Origin: Spiractinospora alimapuensis
Lineage (GTDB): Bacteria; Actinomycetota; Actinomycetes; Streptosporangiales; Streptosporangiaceae
Length of the DNA stretch: 64,000 nt
Reading direction: 5' to 3'
Assembly (NCBI RefSeq): GCF_018437505.1
Contig: NZ_CP072467.1
Coordinates: forward strand, 4,364,010 to 4,428,009
Shown here: in pieces, positions 36,414 to 44,929 of the stretch
How the letters are laid out: each line of letters starts with the position of its first letter
Numbering within the stretch: position 1 is the first letter of the stretch
Program-made: the position numbers and the translations under genes
The notes under the pieces: model-generated
Told to the model about the DNA's origin: nothing
Databases searched by the model: none
The model's input: the letters and a program-made list of their open reading frames with translations, nothing else

Positions 36414-37581
36414 GGTTCCGGCCAAACGGCACACCCAGTTCCGCACGCCCGAGGGTGGCCTGTACTACGAGGAGCTGATGGGGGAGGAGGGCTTCTCCAG
36501 CGACTCCTCGCTCCTGTACCACCACCACATTCCTTCGGCCATCGCCGCGTCGGAGGTGTGGGACCTGCCCGACCTGGAGACCGAGGCGAACCACCCGCTG
36601 AAGCCCCGGCACCTGAAGCTGCACGACCTCTTCGGCCCCGACGAATGGCGCGACGTCGACATGGTGACCGGGCGGCGGCTCGTCCTCGGCAACGCCGACG
36701 TCCGCATCTCCTACGCGGTGAGCGGCACCCCAACCCCGCTATACCGCAACGCCATCGGCGACGAGTGCGTGTACGTCGAGTCGGGACACGCGAGAGTGGA
36801 AACGGTCTTCGGGGCCCTCAACGCGCGCCCCGGCGACTACGTGTTGCTGCCCCGCGCCACCACGCACCGGTGGATCCCCGATGGCCCCGAGCCATTGCGC
36901 ACCTACTGCGTGGAGGGAAACTCCCACATCGCCCCGGCCCAGCGGTACCTTTCCCGCTTCGGTCAGCTACTGGAACACGCCCCGTTCTGTGAGCGGGACC
37001 TGTTCGGGCCCACCGAGCCGCTCGTCGTCGAGGGACGGGACGTCGAGGTGCTGGTGAAGCATCGTGGCCGCGGGGGAATCGTCGGGACCCGACTCGTCTA
37101 CCCCGAGCATCCCTTCGACGTGGTCGGGTGGGACGGGTGTCTCTACCCCTACACGTTCAACGTCGAGGACTTCATGCCGATCACCGGCAAGGTGCACCAG
37201 CCACCGCCCGCGCACCAGGTCTTCGAGGGCGCCAACTTCGTCGTCTGCAACTTCGTGCCCCGCAAGTGCGACTACCACCCGTTGTCGATCCCCGTGCCCT
37301 ACTACCACTCCAACGTCGACTCCGACGAGGTCATGTTCTACTGCGGCGGGGACTACAGCGCACGTAAGGGCTCCGGTATCGGACAGGGCTCGATCTCCCT
37401 CCACCCCGGTGGCCACGCCCACGGTCCCCAACCCGGTGCCTACGAACGCAGCATCGGTGTGGAGTACCTGGACGAACTCGCGGTCATGGTCGACACCTTC
37501 CACCCCTTGGAGCTGGGTGAGGCGGCCCGAGCCGCCGAGGACCCCCGCTACCCCTGGACCTGGGCCGGGAAGACCCAGTGA
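36388..37581 (+). CDS. hmgA: Homogentisate 1,2-dioxygenase
   Basis: HmgA opens the ring of homogentisate to maleylacetoacetate using Fe(II) and O2. The C-terminal cupin carries the metal site: YYHSNVDSDEVMFYCGG supplies His and Glu, and LHPGGHAHGPQPG supplies the last His. Length (397 residues) is somewhat shorter than the animal enzyme, as usual for actinobacteria. The ATG at 36388 follows a perfect AGGAGG and overlaps the monooxygenase gene by about 26 bases, so expression is coupled. Confidence 0.93.
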   Translation: MAYYRRVGEVPAKRHTQFRTPEGGLYYEELMGEEGFSSDSSLLYHHHIPSAIAASEVWDLPDLETEANHPLKPRHLKLHDLFGPDEWRDVDMVTGRRLVLGNADVRISYAVSGTPTPLYRNAIGDECVYVESGHARVETVFGALNARPGDYVLLPRATTHRWIPDGPEPLRTYCVEGNSHIAPAQRYLSRFGQLLEHAPFCERDLFGPTEPLVVEGRDVEVLVKHRGRGGIVGTRLVYPEHPFDVVGWDGCLYPYTFNVEDFMPITGKVHQPPPAHQVFEGANFVVCNFVPRKCDYHPLSIPVPYYHSNVDSDEVMFYCGGDYSARKGSGIGQGSISLHPGGHAHGPQPGAYERSIGVEYLDELAVMVDTFHPLELGEAARAAEDPRYPWTWAGKTQ

Positions 37582-37765
37582 CCGGAACCGACGGCCGTCG
37601 GACTGACGCCGAGGTCACGGTACCCGTCCGCTCGCACGAGAGGACCGACGCGTGGTGCCTCCTCGGAACTCGTCGATGACGGCCGGGTAGAGCTCGCGAT
37701 GTTCACCCCCACCACCCCCCCGGGGGTCGATCGGCATGTCCACTGACGGAGAGGACACAACGACC

Positions 37766-38959
37766 ATGAACGAGCCATGGGTGCCCGTTCCGCCCAACTC
37801 CGGCTTCGGAATCGCACACCTTCCCTACGGCGTCTTCGCGACACGGGGTACACCGTCGCGGGTCGGGGTTCGCATCGGCGACCTGGTCCTGGACCTGGCG
37901 GCGGTGCTGGACGATCCGGTGTTCTCCGAGCCCTCACTGAACGGTTTCATGGCCCAGGGCCGGGAGAGCTGGCGCGCGACCCGCGCTCGGGTCGTCGAAC
38001 TTCTCAGCGACGAGAGGCACCGCCCATGGGTGGAGGAGGCGCTGTACCCGGTGAGCGGTGTCGCGCTGCGCATGCCGTTCGTCGTCGCCGACTACGTTGA
38101 CTTCTACGCCAGCGAACACCACGCCACCAACCTGGGCCGGATACTGCGACCCGACACCGAACCGCTCCCGCCCAACTGGAAGCACTTCCCGGTGGGCTAC
38201 CACGGGCGCGCGGGAACCGTCGTGGTGTCCGGGACCCCGATCCTCCGCCCCCAGGGACAGCGCCGCGCACCCAACGACGCCCTGCCTACCTTCGGATCCT
38301 CCACGCGGTTGGACCTCGAGGCGGAGGTGGGGTTCGTCGTCGGGTGCGGCAGCCCGATCGGGGAGCGAGTCTCACCGGAGCGGGCCGAGGAGCACCTGTT
38401 CGGCGCGTTCCTCCTCAACGACTGGTCGGCGCGTGACATCCAGGCGTGGGAGTACGTTCCCCTGGGCCCGTTCCTCGGTAAGTCCTTCGCCACCACCGTC
38501 TCCGCGTGGGTGACCCCGATGGAGGCCCTGACCTCGGCGCGGATCCCCGGCCCCGAACAGGACCCCGCCCCAGTGGACTATCTGACCGGAGCCCAGAACG
38601 GGGGGCTGGACCTCCGCCTGAGCGTCACCCTGAACGGCGAGGAGATCGCGCGCCCGCCCTACCGTCAGATGTACTGGTCACCGGCGCAGATGCTCGCCCA
38701 CATGACGATCAACGGCGCGAGTCTGCGTCCAGGTGACCTGTTCGCCTCCGGCACGGTGTCCGGCCCGGAACGGGGCGAGTGGGGGAGCCTGATGGAGCTC
38801 GCGTGGAACGGGACCCGACCCCTGACACTGCGCGACGGCTCCACCCGGTCCTTCCTCGACGACGGTGACGTCGTCACCCTCACGGCGACCGCCCCCGGGC
38901 CGAACGGATCGCACATCGCCCTCGGCGAGGCCACCGGCCAGATCATCCCGGCCTCCTGA
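37766..38959 (+). CDS. fahA: Fumarylacetoacetase
   Basis: This enzyme hydrolyses fumarylacetoacetate to fumarate and acetoacetate, the last step of the homogentisate route. The N-terminal domain has GFGIAHLPYGVF. The catalytic domain has DYVDFYASEHHATNLGRI (metal ligand and catalytic His), LEAEVGFVVG and LNDWSARDIQAWEYVPLGPF. The ATG at 37766 with GGAGAGG is preferred. Maleylacetoacetate isomerase is missing from the cluster, so an isomerase must be encoded elsewhere or supplied by a neighbour. Confidence 0.94.
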   Translation: MNEPWVPVPPNSGFGIAHLPYGVFATRGTPSRVGVRIGDLVLDLAAVLDDPVFSEPSLNGFMAQGRESWRATRARVVELLSDERHRPWVEEALYPVSGVALRMPFVVADYVDFYASEHHATNLGRILRPDTEPLPPNWKHFPVGYHGRAGTVVVSGTPILRPQGQRRAPNDALPTFGSSTRLDLEAEVGFVVGCGSPIGERVSPERAEEHLFGAFLLNDWSARDIQAWEYVPLGPFLGKSFATTVSAWVTPMEALTSARIPGPEQDPAPVDYLTGAQNGGLDLRLSVTLNGEEIARPPYRQMYWSPAQMLAHMTINGASLRPGDLFASGTVSGPERGEWGSLMELAWNGTRPLTLRDGSTRSFLDDGDVVTLTATAPGPNGSHIALGEATGQIIPAS

Positions 38960-39323
38960 CCGGTGCTCGACCGAGGTGGCCCTCGGGTACGGCGGTGTTC
39001 GCGCCTCGTCTCCCTGGTGTTGTCGGCGGGTGGCCGGGCGGCGTGGAGGGCGCGGGCGGGCGCCTCCGAGCGGCCACGGCGGCGGCACTGCGCTCTCGGC
39101 CGTTGTGCCGTGACGAGCCGTGTTCGTGTGGGGTGTGGGTGGCTGGGCGGGGTATGGCCGTCACGTGTCGGGTGCCCGCGGTGCTCCTCCCAGGCGGGGG
39201 CCACGCAACGCGCGGCGACCACCTGCGATGCCGCACCCTCCGCAGGTGGAGGCTCGTGGGTTCGGCGCGCGTTCGTACCGACGCCCATACGCGGTGTCCG
39301 TGGCACAAGGCGCGTCTGGACGT
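38960..39323. other. Intergenic region after fahA
   Basis: About 360 bases of GC-rich sequence with no supported gene. Long open frames here lack start signals and recognisable motifs and are treated as GC artefacts. Confidence 0.5.
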
Positions 39324-39358
39324 GACGGGGGCGCGGCCGATCCGGCCGCGCCCCCGTC
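39324..39358. terminator. Strong hairpin terminator
   Basis: A perfect 16-bp stem (GACGGGGGCGCGGCCG, loop ATC, then its complement) lies 18 bp downstream of the minus-strand carboxypeptidase stop. It has no U-tract, as is common in actinobacteria, and can act on both strands. Confidence 0.8.
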
Positions 39359-39376
39359 TCGTCACTGGTCAGTCGT

Positions 39377-40948
39377 TCAGCAGACGCCGTCCCAGCTACA
39401 TTCACCGCTGCTGGGCTGGTCGGTCGGGACCGGGGCCATCAGCGGCTCGGCACGGGCCGCGGGCTGGGTTCGGTCGAACTCCGCGAGCCGGACCGCGATC
39501 GCGTCCTGGACGTGGGTCGGGGCCGCGCCCGCGTGGCCGTTGTTGACGACCGAGAACACCAGCTCCTCGCCACCCGAACCGGTGACGTAGCCCGACAGGG
39601 CGCTGACACCGGTCAGGGTGCCCGTCTTGGCGACGACGTTGTCGGCGGCGGCGGTGTCACCCATACGGCTCGCGAGCGTGCCGCCGACGAGCGGATCGGG
39701 GTCGCCGGCCACCGGAAGCGAGGCGTTCCAGGTGTCGTACCACTCCGCGGACTGTGCGCTCGTGAGCAGGTCGATCAGGAAGTCGGCCGTCAGGGTGTTG
39801 CTGTGGCCGAGCCCGGACCCGTCGGTGAGGGCGAGGTCGGTGGTGTCGACGCCGAGACCGTCCAGGGCCGTGTTCATCTCCGCCAGTCCGGCGTCCCAGC
39901 TACCCTCGCCGGCCTGTACCGCGCCGATCGTCTTCACGAGGATCTCGGCGTGCGGGTTGTTGCTCAGCTTCATGAACGGAACCAGGATGTCCGCCAGCGG
40001 CTCGGAGTCGCGGGTCGCCAGGTCCCGGCTGCCCTCCGGCGTCTCGCCGCGGCCGAGGTCCCCACGTAGCTCGATCCCCTGCTCCTCGAACGCGTCGGCG
40101 AGAACGTGGGTCGCGTAGTCGGTGGGCTCGTCCACGGTGCGTAGCTGCGTGGAGGGGTCCGCGTCGGCCGGCACGCTGCCGCTGACGGCGATGGTGTTGC
40201 TGTCCTGTGGCCGGTCGATCCACAGGGTCGGATCGCTGCCCGGTTCCCCGGTGGTGGCCTGGTTGTCGACCTCGACGTAGCCGTCCGCTGGACCGACGTC
40301 GACCTGCGGGGCGTCACCGACCGACTCACCCGGCGAGACCGTGACCTCCGTCGCGCCGGTGTCGTAGCGCTCGTCGTCCACGGCCACGGTGAGCGCGGAG
40401 ATCTGCGCCGCGTAGGCGTACGGCTCGTCGGTCGGGTCCCAGTCCGGTCCGACCCGGACGTCGTCGAACCAGGTGTCGTCGGCGAGCAGGTCCCCACTGA
40501 TGGCCGTGACCCCGCGGTCCGCCAGGTCCGCGGCGAGGTCCGCGTAGGCCTCGGGTGTGGTGGTGGGGTCGCCGGTGCCGCGGAGGTACAGGTCGCCGTT
40601 CAGCACGCCGCCCGAGCTCATCAGGGCAGGGGAGGTCAGGGTGGTCTCGAACTGGTAGTCCGTACCGAGGACCTCCAGCGCGGCGGCGCTCGTGGGCAGT
40701 TTCGCGTTGGAGGCGGGGATCAGGGTCGTATCGCCTTCGGTCGAGTAGAGCTCCTCGCCGTCCTCGAGGCTGTGTACGACGACGCCGGAGGTGGCTCCCT
40801 CCAAGGCGGGGTCCTGGAGGATCTCGTCGATGTCGTTGGCGAGATCCGCCGCACCGACGTCGGCGGACGCGGGCGCAGCCGGAAGGAGGGCCAGCCCGAG
40901 CCCCGCCCCGGCGGCCGCGAGCCCCCGGGTGATCAGCGTGTGTTTCAT
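39377..40948 (-). CDS. dacB: D-alanyl-D-alanine carboxypeptidase/endopeptidase (PBP4, S13 family)
   Basis: This secreted low-molecular-weight penicillin-binding protein trims or cuts peptidoglycan cross-links. The signal peptide ends at APASA-D (cleavage near residue 29). The catalytic S80-x-x-K83 is in IPASNAKLPTSAA, with the SxN box in LSNNPHAE and KTG in VAKTGTLTG. The large insertion typical of S13 enzymes lies between the first two motifs. The ATG at 40948 excludes an unsupported 80-residue extension. The C-terminal tail ends GECSWDGVC, with two cysteines that could form a disulfide. Confidence 0.92.
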   Translation of the reverse strand: MKHTLITRGLAAAGAGLGLALLPAAPASADVGAADLANDIDEILQDPALEGATSGVVVHSLEDGEELYSTEGDTTLIPASNAKLPTSAAALEVLGTDYQFETTLTSPALMSSGGVLNGDLYLRGTGDPTTTPEAYADLAADLADRGVTAISGDLLADDTWFDDVRVGPDWDPTDEPYAYAAQISALTVAVDDERYDTGATEVTVSPGESVGDAPQVDVGPADGYVEVDNQATTGEPGSDPTLWIDRPQDSNTIAVSGSVPADADPSTQLRTVDEPTDYATHVLADAFEEQGIELRGDLGRGETPEGSRDLATRDSEPLADILVPFMKLSNNPHAEILVKTIGAVQAGEGSWDAGLAEMNTALDGLGVDTTDLALTDGSGLGHSNTLTADFLIDLLTSAQSAEWYDTWNASLPVAGDPDPLVGGTLASRMGDTAAADNVVAKTGTLTGVSALSGYVTGSGGEELVFSVVNNGHAGAAPTHVQDAIAVRLAEFDRTQPAARAEPLMAPVPTDQPSSGECSWDGVC

Positions 40949-41303
40949 GGTGGGTTTCCGTCCCGTTCCGGGGATGTCGCCCGAGGAAGTCTGGCACGGA
41001 TGGATCCGCTGCGTCGGAGGAAAATCGCGCCGCGTGACCGAATGCGGACAGTGATCATGGGAGTTGTTTTCCGCTCGCCCCGTGTGTCGGAGCCCAGCGG
41101 GGGGCCGGTGGCCGCTGACGTGAGGAAACGGCGAGAGGCGGCGGGTGCCCCGTCGGGGGCGGGATGGACACCATCCTGACGTGTCGTTCGTCACGCTTGA
41201 CGTCGACCGTGGTTGAGGTTTCAGGCTGGACGGTGTCCGTGTCGCGGGGGCGGGCGCCAGCGGGTCACCGGGGGGCCCGGCCGAGGTCAGAGCGGAGTGT
41301 GGG
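40949..41303. other. Divergent intergenic region, dacB/cupin
   Basis: About 355 bases without a gene. It must contain the promoters of the leftward carboxypeptidase gene and the rightward cupin gene. No clear palindromic operator was seen. Confidence 0.5.
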
Positions 41304-41681
41304 ATGGAGCGGTACCGGTTCGGTGAGATCGACGTGGTCGTGCGGCTTGAGCTCCCGCGTCTCTCCGTCGTAGACCTCGAGGTGAGCCCCGGCGTGGTGG
41401 CGCCCGCGCACCGTCACGCGGGGGCCGACGAGGTCTTCCTCGGCGTCGAGGGGGTGCTCCGCGTCACGGTCGACGGGCGCGAGGTCGTCCTCGAGCCGGG
41501 GAGTGCCGTCACCGCGACAGGTGGTCAGGCGCACGGGTTCTCCACCGAGGACGGGGCGGCGCGGGCCACCGTGATCTACGCGCCCGGGGAGTTCCTCGGC
41601 TACTTCCGCGACGCGGCGCTCGCGACGACGCCCGAGGAGTTCGACGAGGTCCTGCGGCGGTGGGACGTCCACGCGGCGTGA
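41304..41681 (+). CDS. Small cupin-domain protein
   Basis: This single-domain cupin of 125 residues has motif 1 APAHRHAGADEVFLGVEG, with two His and a Glu that could bind a metal. Motif 2 is G-S-A-V-T-A-T-G-G-Q-A-H-G-F, with the fourth His. No substrate can be inferred. The ABM-family gene follows closely and may be co-expressed. Confidence 0.8.
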   Translation: MERYRFGEIDVVVRLELPRLSVVDLEVSPGVVAPAHRHAGADEVFLGVEGVLRVTVDGREVVLEPGSAVTATGGQAHGFSTEDGAARATVIYAPGEFLGYFRDAALATTPEEFDEVLRRWDVHAA

Positions 41682-41732
41682 CCGGTCGTGGCGCACGAAC
41701 GCCCAACGTCTGAGTGGTTCCAGGAGACCGTG

Positions 41733-42035
41733 ATGGTGATCGAGTACATCCGATACGAGCTTCCCGAGGACGAGGTCGATCCGTTCGTCGCCGCGTACGC
41801 GCGAGCGTCGCGAGCCCTGGACGACTCACCGCACTGTCTGGGTTATGAGCTCGCCCGCGGTGTGGAGGAGCCGGGGAACGTGATCATTCGGATCGAGTGG
41901 GACTCGATCGAGGGACACGAGCGCCACTTCACCGACGGTCCGGACTTCCAGGGCTTCATCGGAGAGATCAAGCCCTGGCTGGGGCACATCGTGGAGATGC
42001 GCCACTACGACGTCACGGATGTCACCAGCGGGTGA
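41733..42035 (+). CDS. Antibiotic biosynthesis monooxygenase (ABM) family protein
   Basis: This small ferredoxin-like alpha/beta protein of about 100 residues contains FVAAYARASRALDDSPHCLGYEL and IIRIEWDSIEGHERHF, typical of the ABM/quinol monooxygenase family, which usually acts as a dimer. The ATG at 41733 with AGGAGA is preferred over the GTG at 41688. The terminator behind it suggests the cupin-ABM pair is a unit. Confidence 0.8.
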   Translation: MVIEYIRYELPEDEVDPFVAAYARASRALDDSPHCLGYELARGVEEPGNVIIRIEWDSIEGHERHFTDGPDFQGFIGEIKPWLGHIVEMRHYDVTDVTSG

Positions 42036-42050
42036 GCTGCGTCGGTGAGC

Positions 42051-42086
42051 GCTGGGGCCCCGAACCACACGATTCTGGGCCCCAGC
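42051..42086. terminator. Bidirectional hairpin terminator
   Basis: Perfect 10-bp arms GCTGGGGCCC and GGGCCCCAGC with a 16-nt loop lie between the convergent ABM gene and padR-type gene, so they can end both transcripts. Confidence 0.75.
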
Positions 42087-42108
42087 GGGAGTGACGCGGT
42101 CTCCGTGA

Positions 42109-42810
42109 TCAGTCGTCGCCGGCGTCCTGTTCGGGATCGTCCTCGGCGAGGACCCGGTACAGCGACCGGCGAGCGTCGGTGAGGATGCGCTTCGCCTCCG
42201 CGGCCTGGGTCGTGGAGCCGGCGTGGACCACCTGCACCGCGGCCATGGCGACCTCGCCAAGGAGCTCGTGGACCTCCATCGCCTCGGAGTCGGTGTCCTC
42301 GGACGCGACCTCCCACGGCGCGGTGTACTGCTCGGGCTGGCTCTCGACGTGGGCCCGACCCTCGTCGGTCAGCGCGAACTCGCGCCGGCCGCCTGACTCG
42401 GTCGCCCGGACGAGACCTTCGTCCTCGAGCTGTTGCAGGGCGGGGTACACCGAACCCGCGCTGGGACGCCAGATCCCGTTGCTGCGATGCTCGATGTTCT
42501 TGATGATCTGGTAGCCGTTCAGCGGCTCCTCCGCGAGCAGCGCCAGGATCGACGCCCGGACGTCGCCGCGCCGCGCGCGCCGCTGTGGCCCGAACGGCCC
42601 ACCGAAGCCTCCGCGTCGGGGGCCACCCCAACCCCCCCATGGGGGTCCGGGTGGGGGTCCCCACCCACGGAAACGTCCGCGGCCACCGCCGCGTGGCCCG
42701 CCGGGTCCGCCACCTCGTTCACCAGCCATCATCCACCGCATCGGGTTCCAGTCGCCGGGTCCGCCACACGCCCCGACGTGCGGGTGCGCGGACTCATGTT
42801 GAGCGGTCAT
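42109..42810 (-). CDS. PadR-family transcriptional regulator
   Basis: The C-terminal 155 residues form a PadR winged helix: RASILALLAEEPLNGYQIIK, then IWRPSAGSVYPALQQLEDEGLV and the wing GRREFALTDEGRAHV, plus a helical dimerisation arm. The N-terminal 75 residues are very rich in Gly, Pro, Trp and Arg (GPPPGPPWGGWGGP) and are probably disordered. PadR repressors often control their own gene and a transporter. A palindromic operator lies directly upstream, but no transporter is adjacent. Confidence 0.88.
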   Translation of the reverse strand: MTAQHESAHPHVGACGGPGDWNPMRWMMAGERGGGPGGPRGGGRGRFRGWGPPPGPPWGGWGGPRRGGFGGPFGPQRRARRGDVRASILALLAEEPLNGYQIIKNIEHRSNGIWRPSAGSVYPALQQLEDEGLVRATESGGRREFALTDEGRAHVESQPEQYTAPWEVASEDTDSEAMEVHELLGEVAMAAVQVVHAGSTTQAAEAKRILTDARRSLYRVLAEDDPEQDAGDD

Positions 42811-42826
42811 CGTATCTCACAACCCT

Positions 42827-42861
42827 TCGTTGATGTTCTTCGTTAGTTCAACGATATATCG
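42827..42861. promoter_or_regulatory. Putative PadR operator
   Basis: TCGTTGA (42827-42833) and TCAACGA (42848-42854) are perfect inverted arms 14 nt apart, and CGATATATCG (42852-42861) is a 10-bp palindrome overlapping the right arm. They lie 17-51 bases upstream of the regulator's start in an otherwise GC-rich region, fitting PadR autoregulation. Confidence 0.6.
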
Positions 42862-43160
42862 AGAACATTCGTATGCCAAGTGTCGTGCGTCACGGTGCGT
42901 GGCATGCCCAGCCACGCGGCACGGGATGGGGAAGTGGAGACGCGACGAGTCCCGCCAGGCGGGAGCGAGGTGGTGGCCGATTTTCCGGCGAGTGAGCCGA
43001 AAGCACGGCGTCGGACGCGTACTGCACGGCCGGGCGGCCTGAGCGTCGGCACGGTGGTGCGAGTCGGAGGGCCTCGCCCCCCTCATCCCACGCGACGCGT
43101 CGCGGCTCCCACCTGGCGGGCGTCACCGCCAGGGTGAGCGTCCGTGGACCGCCCCCGTGG

Positions 43161-44030
43161 TTACGGCGTCTGTGGTGTGTCCGGGAGCAGGGCGTCGTAG
43201 ACGGCCGCGATGTCGTCCTCGGAGTGGCCGGCGTCGGCGGTGGTGCGGAACGTGTGGTGCAGGGCAGCGACGATCTCGGCGGACACGCCGTTCTCGTGGG
43301 CCTGGGTGAGGATCAGTGACAGGTCCTTCACGGCGCCGGCGACCTCGAACGAGGGGGCGTAGTCGCCGCGCATCATCGCGGACCCCTTCGCGTGGGCGTA
43401 GGCGAGGTCGAGCGTGCCGCCGGCGATGGCCTCCAGGAACAGGCGGGCGTCCAGGCCGGAACTCTCACAGAGGGCGAGGGCCTGGGCGACTCCGGCGGTC
43501 ACCATGAGGACCCAGGAATTGCACGCCAACTTCAGGGAGGACGCGGCTCCGGGGGAGTCCGCGACCCAGATGGTCTTCTCGGCGTAGGTGTCGAAGACCC
43601 GCGTCGCGCGTTCGCGTTCGGACATCGTGCCGGCCGCCAGCACGGTCAGGGTGCCCTCCTGCGCGGGTCGCCTGGTGCCGAGCACGGGGGCGTCGATCAT
43701 GGTGACGCCGAACTCACGCGCGGCGGCGGACAGCTCGGCGATGCCCTCGATCCCGACGGTCCCGGCCTGGATCCACAGGTCGTCGTTGATGGCCTCGAGG
43801 CACTGGTCCATCACGTGGATCGTGACGGCCGCGTCGAACAACATGGTGATGACGACGTCCGCGTCGGTGACGGCCTCGCGCGGTGTCGCGGCCCGCGTGG
43901 CCCCGGCGGCGACCACCGGCGCGGCGTGCTCAGCGGTGCGGTTCCACACGCGTACGTCGAACCCGCCGTCGACGAGGTTGAGGGCGATCCCCGAACCCAT
44001 GATCCCAGTTCCCAGTACCGCCACCCGCAT
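43161..44030 (-). CDS. NAD(P)-dependent beta-hydroxyacid dehydrogenase (HIBADH-like)
   Basis: This 289-residue enzyme of the 3-hydroxyisobutyrate/6-phosphogluconate dehydrogenase superfamily has the dinucleotide motif VLGTGIMGSGIA at residues 5-16, 'MIDAPVLGTRRPAQEGTLTVLAAG' and the catalytic lysine in SLKLACNSW. The related VAKSG/KPN segment diverges, so the substrate may be an imine or a beta-hydroxyacid. The ATG at 44030 is chosen at the Rossmann strand; a much longer frame continues upstream but has no coding support. Confidence 0.88.
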   Translation of the reverse strand: MRVAVLGTGIMGSGIALNLVDGGFDVRVWNRTAEHAAPVVAAGATRAATPREAVTDADVVITMLFDAAVTIHVMDQCLEAINDDLWIQAGTVGIEGIAELSAAAREFGVTMIDAPVLGTRRPAQEGTLTVLAAGTMSERERATRVFDTYAEKTIWVADSPGAASSLKLACNSWVLMVTAGVAQALALCESSGLDARLFLEAIAGGTLDLAYAHAKGSAMMRGDYAPSFEVAGAVKDLSLILTQAHENGVSAEIVAALHHTFRTTADAGHSEDDIAAVYDALLPDTPQTP

Positions 44031-44317
44031 CCGCGGCCCCCCTCTCGTCACTTCTGGGAACCAGCACACCACGGAGAGCGCGCGGCGCCGGGCGCGGCAC
44101 GCCGCGTACGACCGTGCTCGATCGGACGGCCCCCGAGCGCCAGGGCTCGTCTCGCCGAGCCACACCACGACCGCGATGTCGCGGCACCGAGGACTCTCGT
44201 CACCCACCACGATCCGGGGTCGTCGCCGATCGGTGAGGGCGATCGTCATCCTGACGAGCGGGGTGGGTGCGGCCGACGCCTCCTCCGCGCGTCGTTCCGT
44301 GATTCGGATTGGCGATG

Positions 44318-44765
44318 GCGGTGCGGTGGCCCCGTGCGGGTCACGGGAGGTGCGCGTCTCGACGGGACCGGCGCGTTGTCCCTCACCGCCGGTGGGGGCG
44401 TGGAGTGTTCCGGGGGACGGACGCCCGTCCCCATCGAGGGTGTGATGGACGTCAGGTGGGCGAGTGCTCCGTGCTGGGTTCCGTGGTCCGGATCGTGTGG
44501 GTGGGGGCCAGGCCGGCAGACCCGTCGTTCGGGGCGTTGACGCGTCCGTGGGGACTCTCGTGGATCGGTGAGCCGCTCCGTGATCCGGCCTGGCCAAGGC
44601 GGTGCGTTGCCCGGTCTCGACGCGACGCGCCGCGCTCCCGTCGGCAGGGGCGTGGAGCGATCCAGAGCGCGGACACCTCCCCCCATCGGGCGTGGTGGAC
44701 GTCAGGGGGGCGAGCCCTCCTCCGCGTCGGAGTCCGTGGTCAGGATCGCGCGTGAGGGGCACAGG
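44318..44765. repeat. Imperfect direct duplication including the ferredoxin 3' end
   Basis: Two related blocks, about 44318-44495 and 44595-44765, share CTCCGTGAT/TTCCGTGAT, GGCGGTGCG, GTCTCGACG, GGGGCGTGGAG, GTGGACGTCAGG and GTCCGTGGTCAGGATCG-like strings in the same order. The right block covers the last codons of the ferredoxin gene. The left block still encodes, on the minus strand, a relic matching that protein's end (HTIRTTEPSTEHSPT stop). It looks like a decayed partial duplication. Confidence 0.6.
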
Positions 44766-44929
44766 CGGGCCGCCTCGGCCGCCGAGGCGACCTGGTCGGA
44801 GGACAACGTTCCGTCGGCCACCAACACCAGGACGAGGCCCTCGTCCTCGTCCTGGGTGAACAGGTCGGGTGCGGTCAGGGCACACATGCCCGCGCCGACG
44901 CACGTGTCCCGGTCGGCCTGGACCCTCAT
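44702..44929 (-). CDS. Ferredoxin, P450 redox partner ([3Fe-4S]/[4Fe-4S] type)
   Basis: The 75-residue ferredoxin has cysteines C10 and C16 (DTCVGAGMCAL) and C57 (ARLCPSRAI). The fourth ligand position is alanine A13, the pattern of single-cluster actinobacterial ferredoxins that pass electrons to P450s. Its ATG overlaps the P450 stop by 4 bp, so they are a functional pair. No ferredoxin reductase gene is nearby. Confidence 0.92.
   Translation of the reverse strand: MRVQADRDTCVGAGMCALTAPDLFTQDEDEGLVLVLVADGTLSSDQVASAAEAARLCPSRAILTTDSDAEEGSPP

Noticed and set aside
43161-44903. 580-codon frame upstream of the NAD(P)-dependent dehydrogenase
   Set aside because: The dehydrogenase starts naturally at ATG 44030, directly before its Rossmann motif. 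The upstream part covers a repeat-rich, non-coding stretch.
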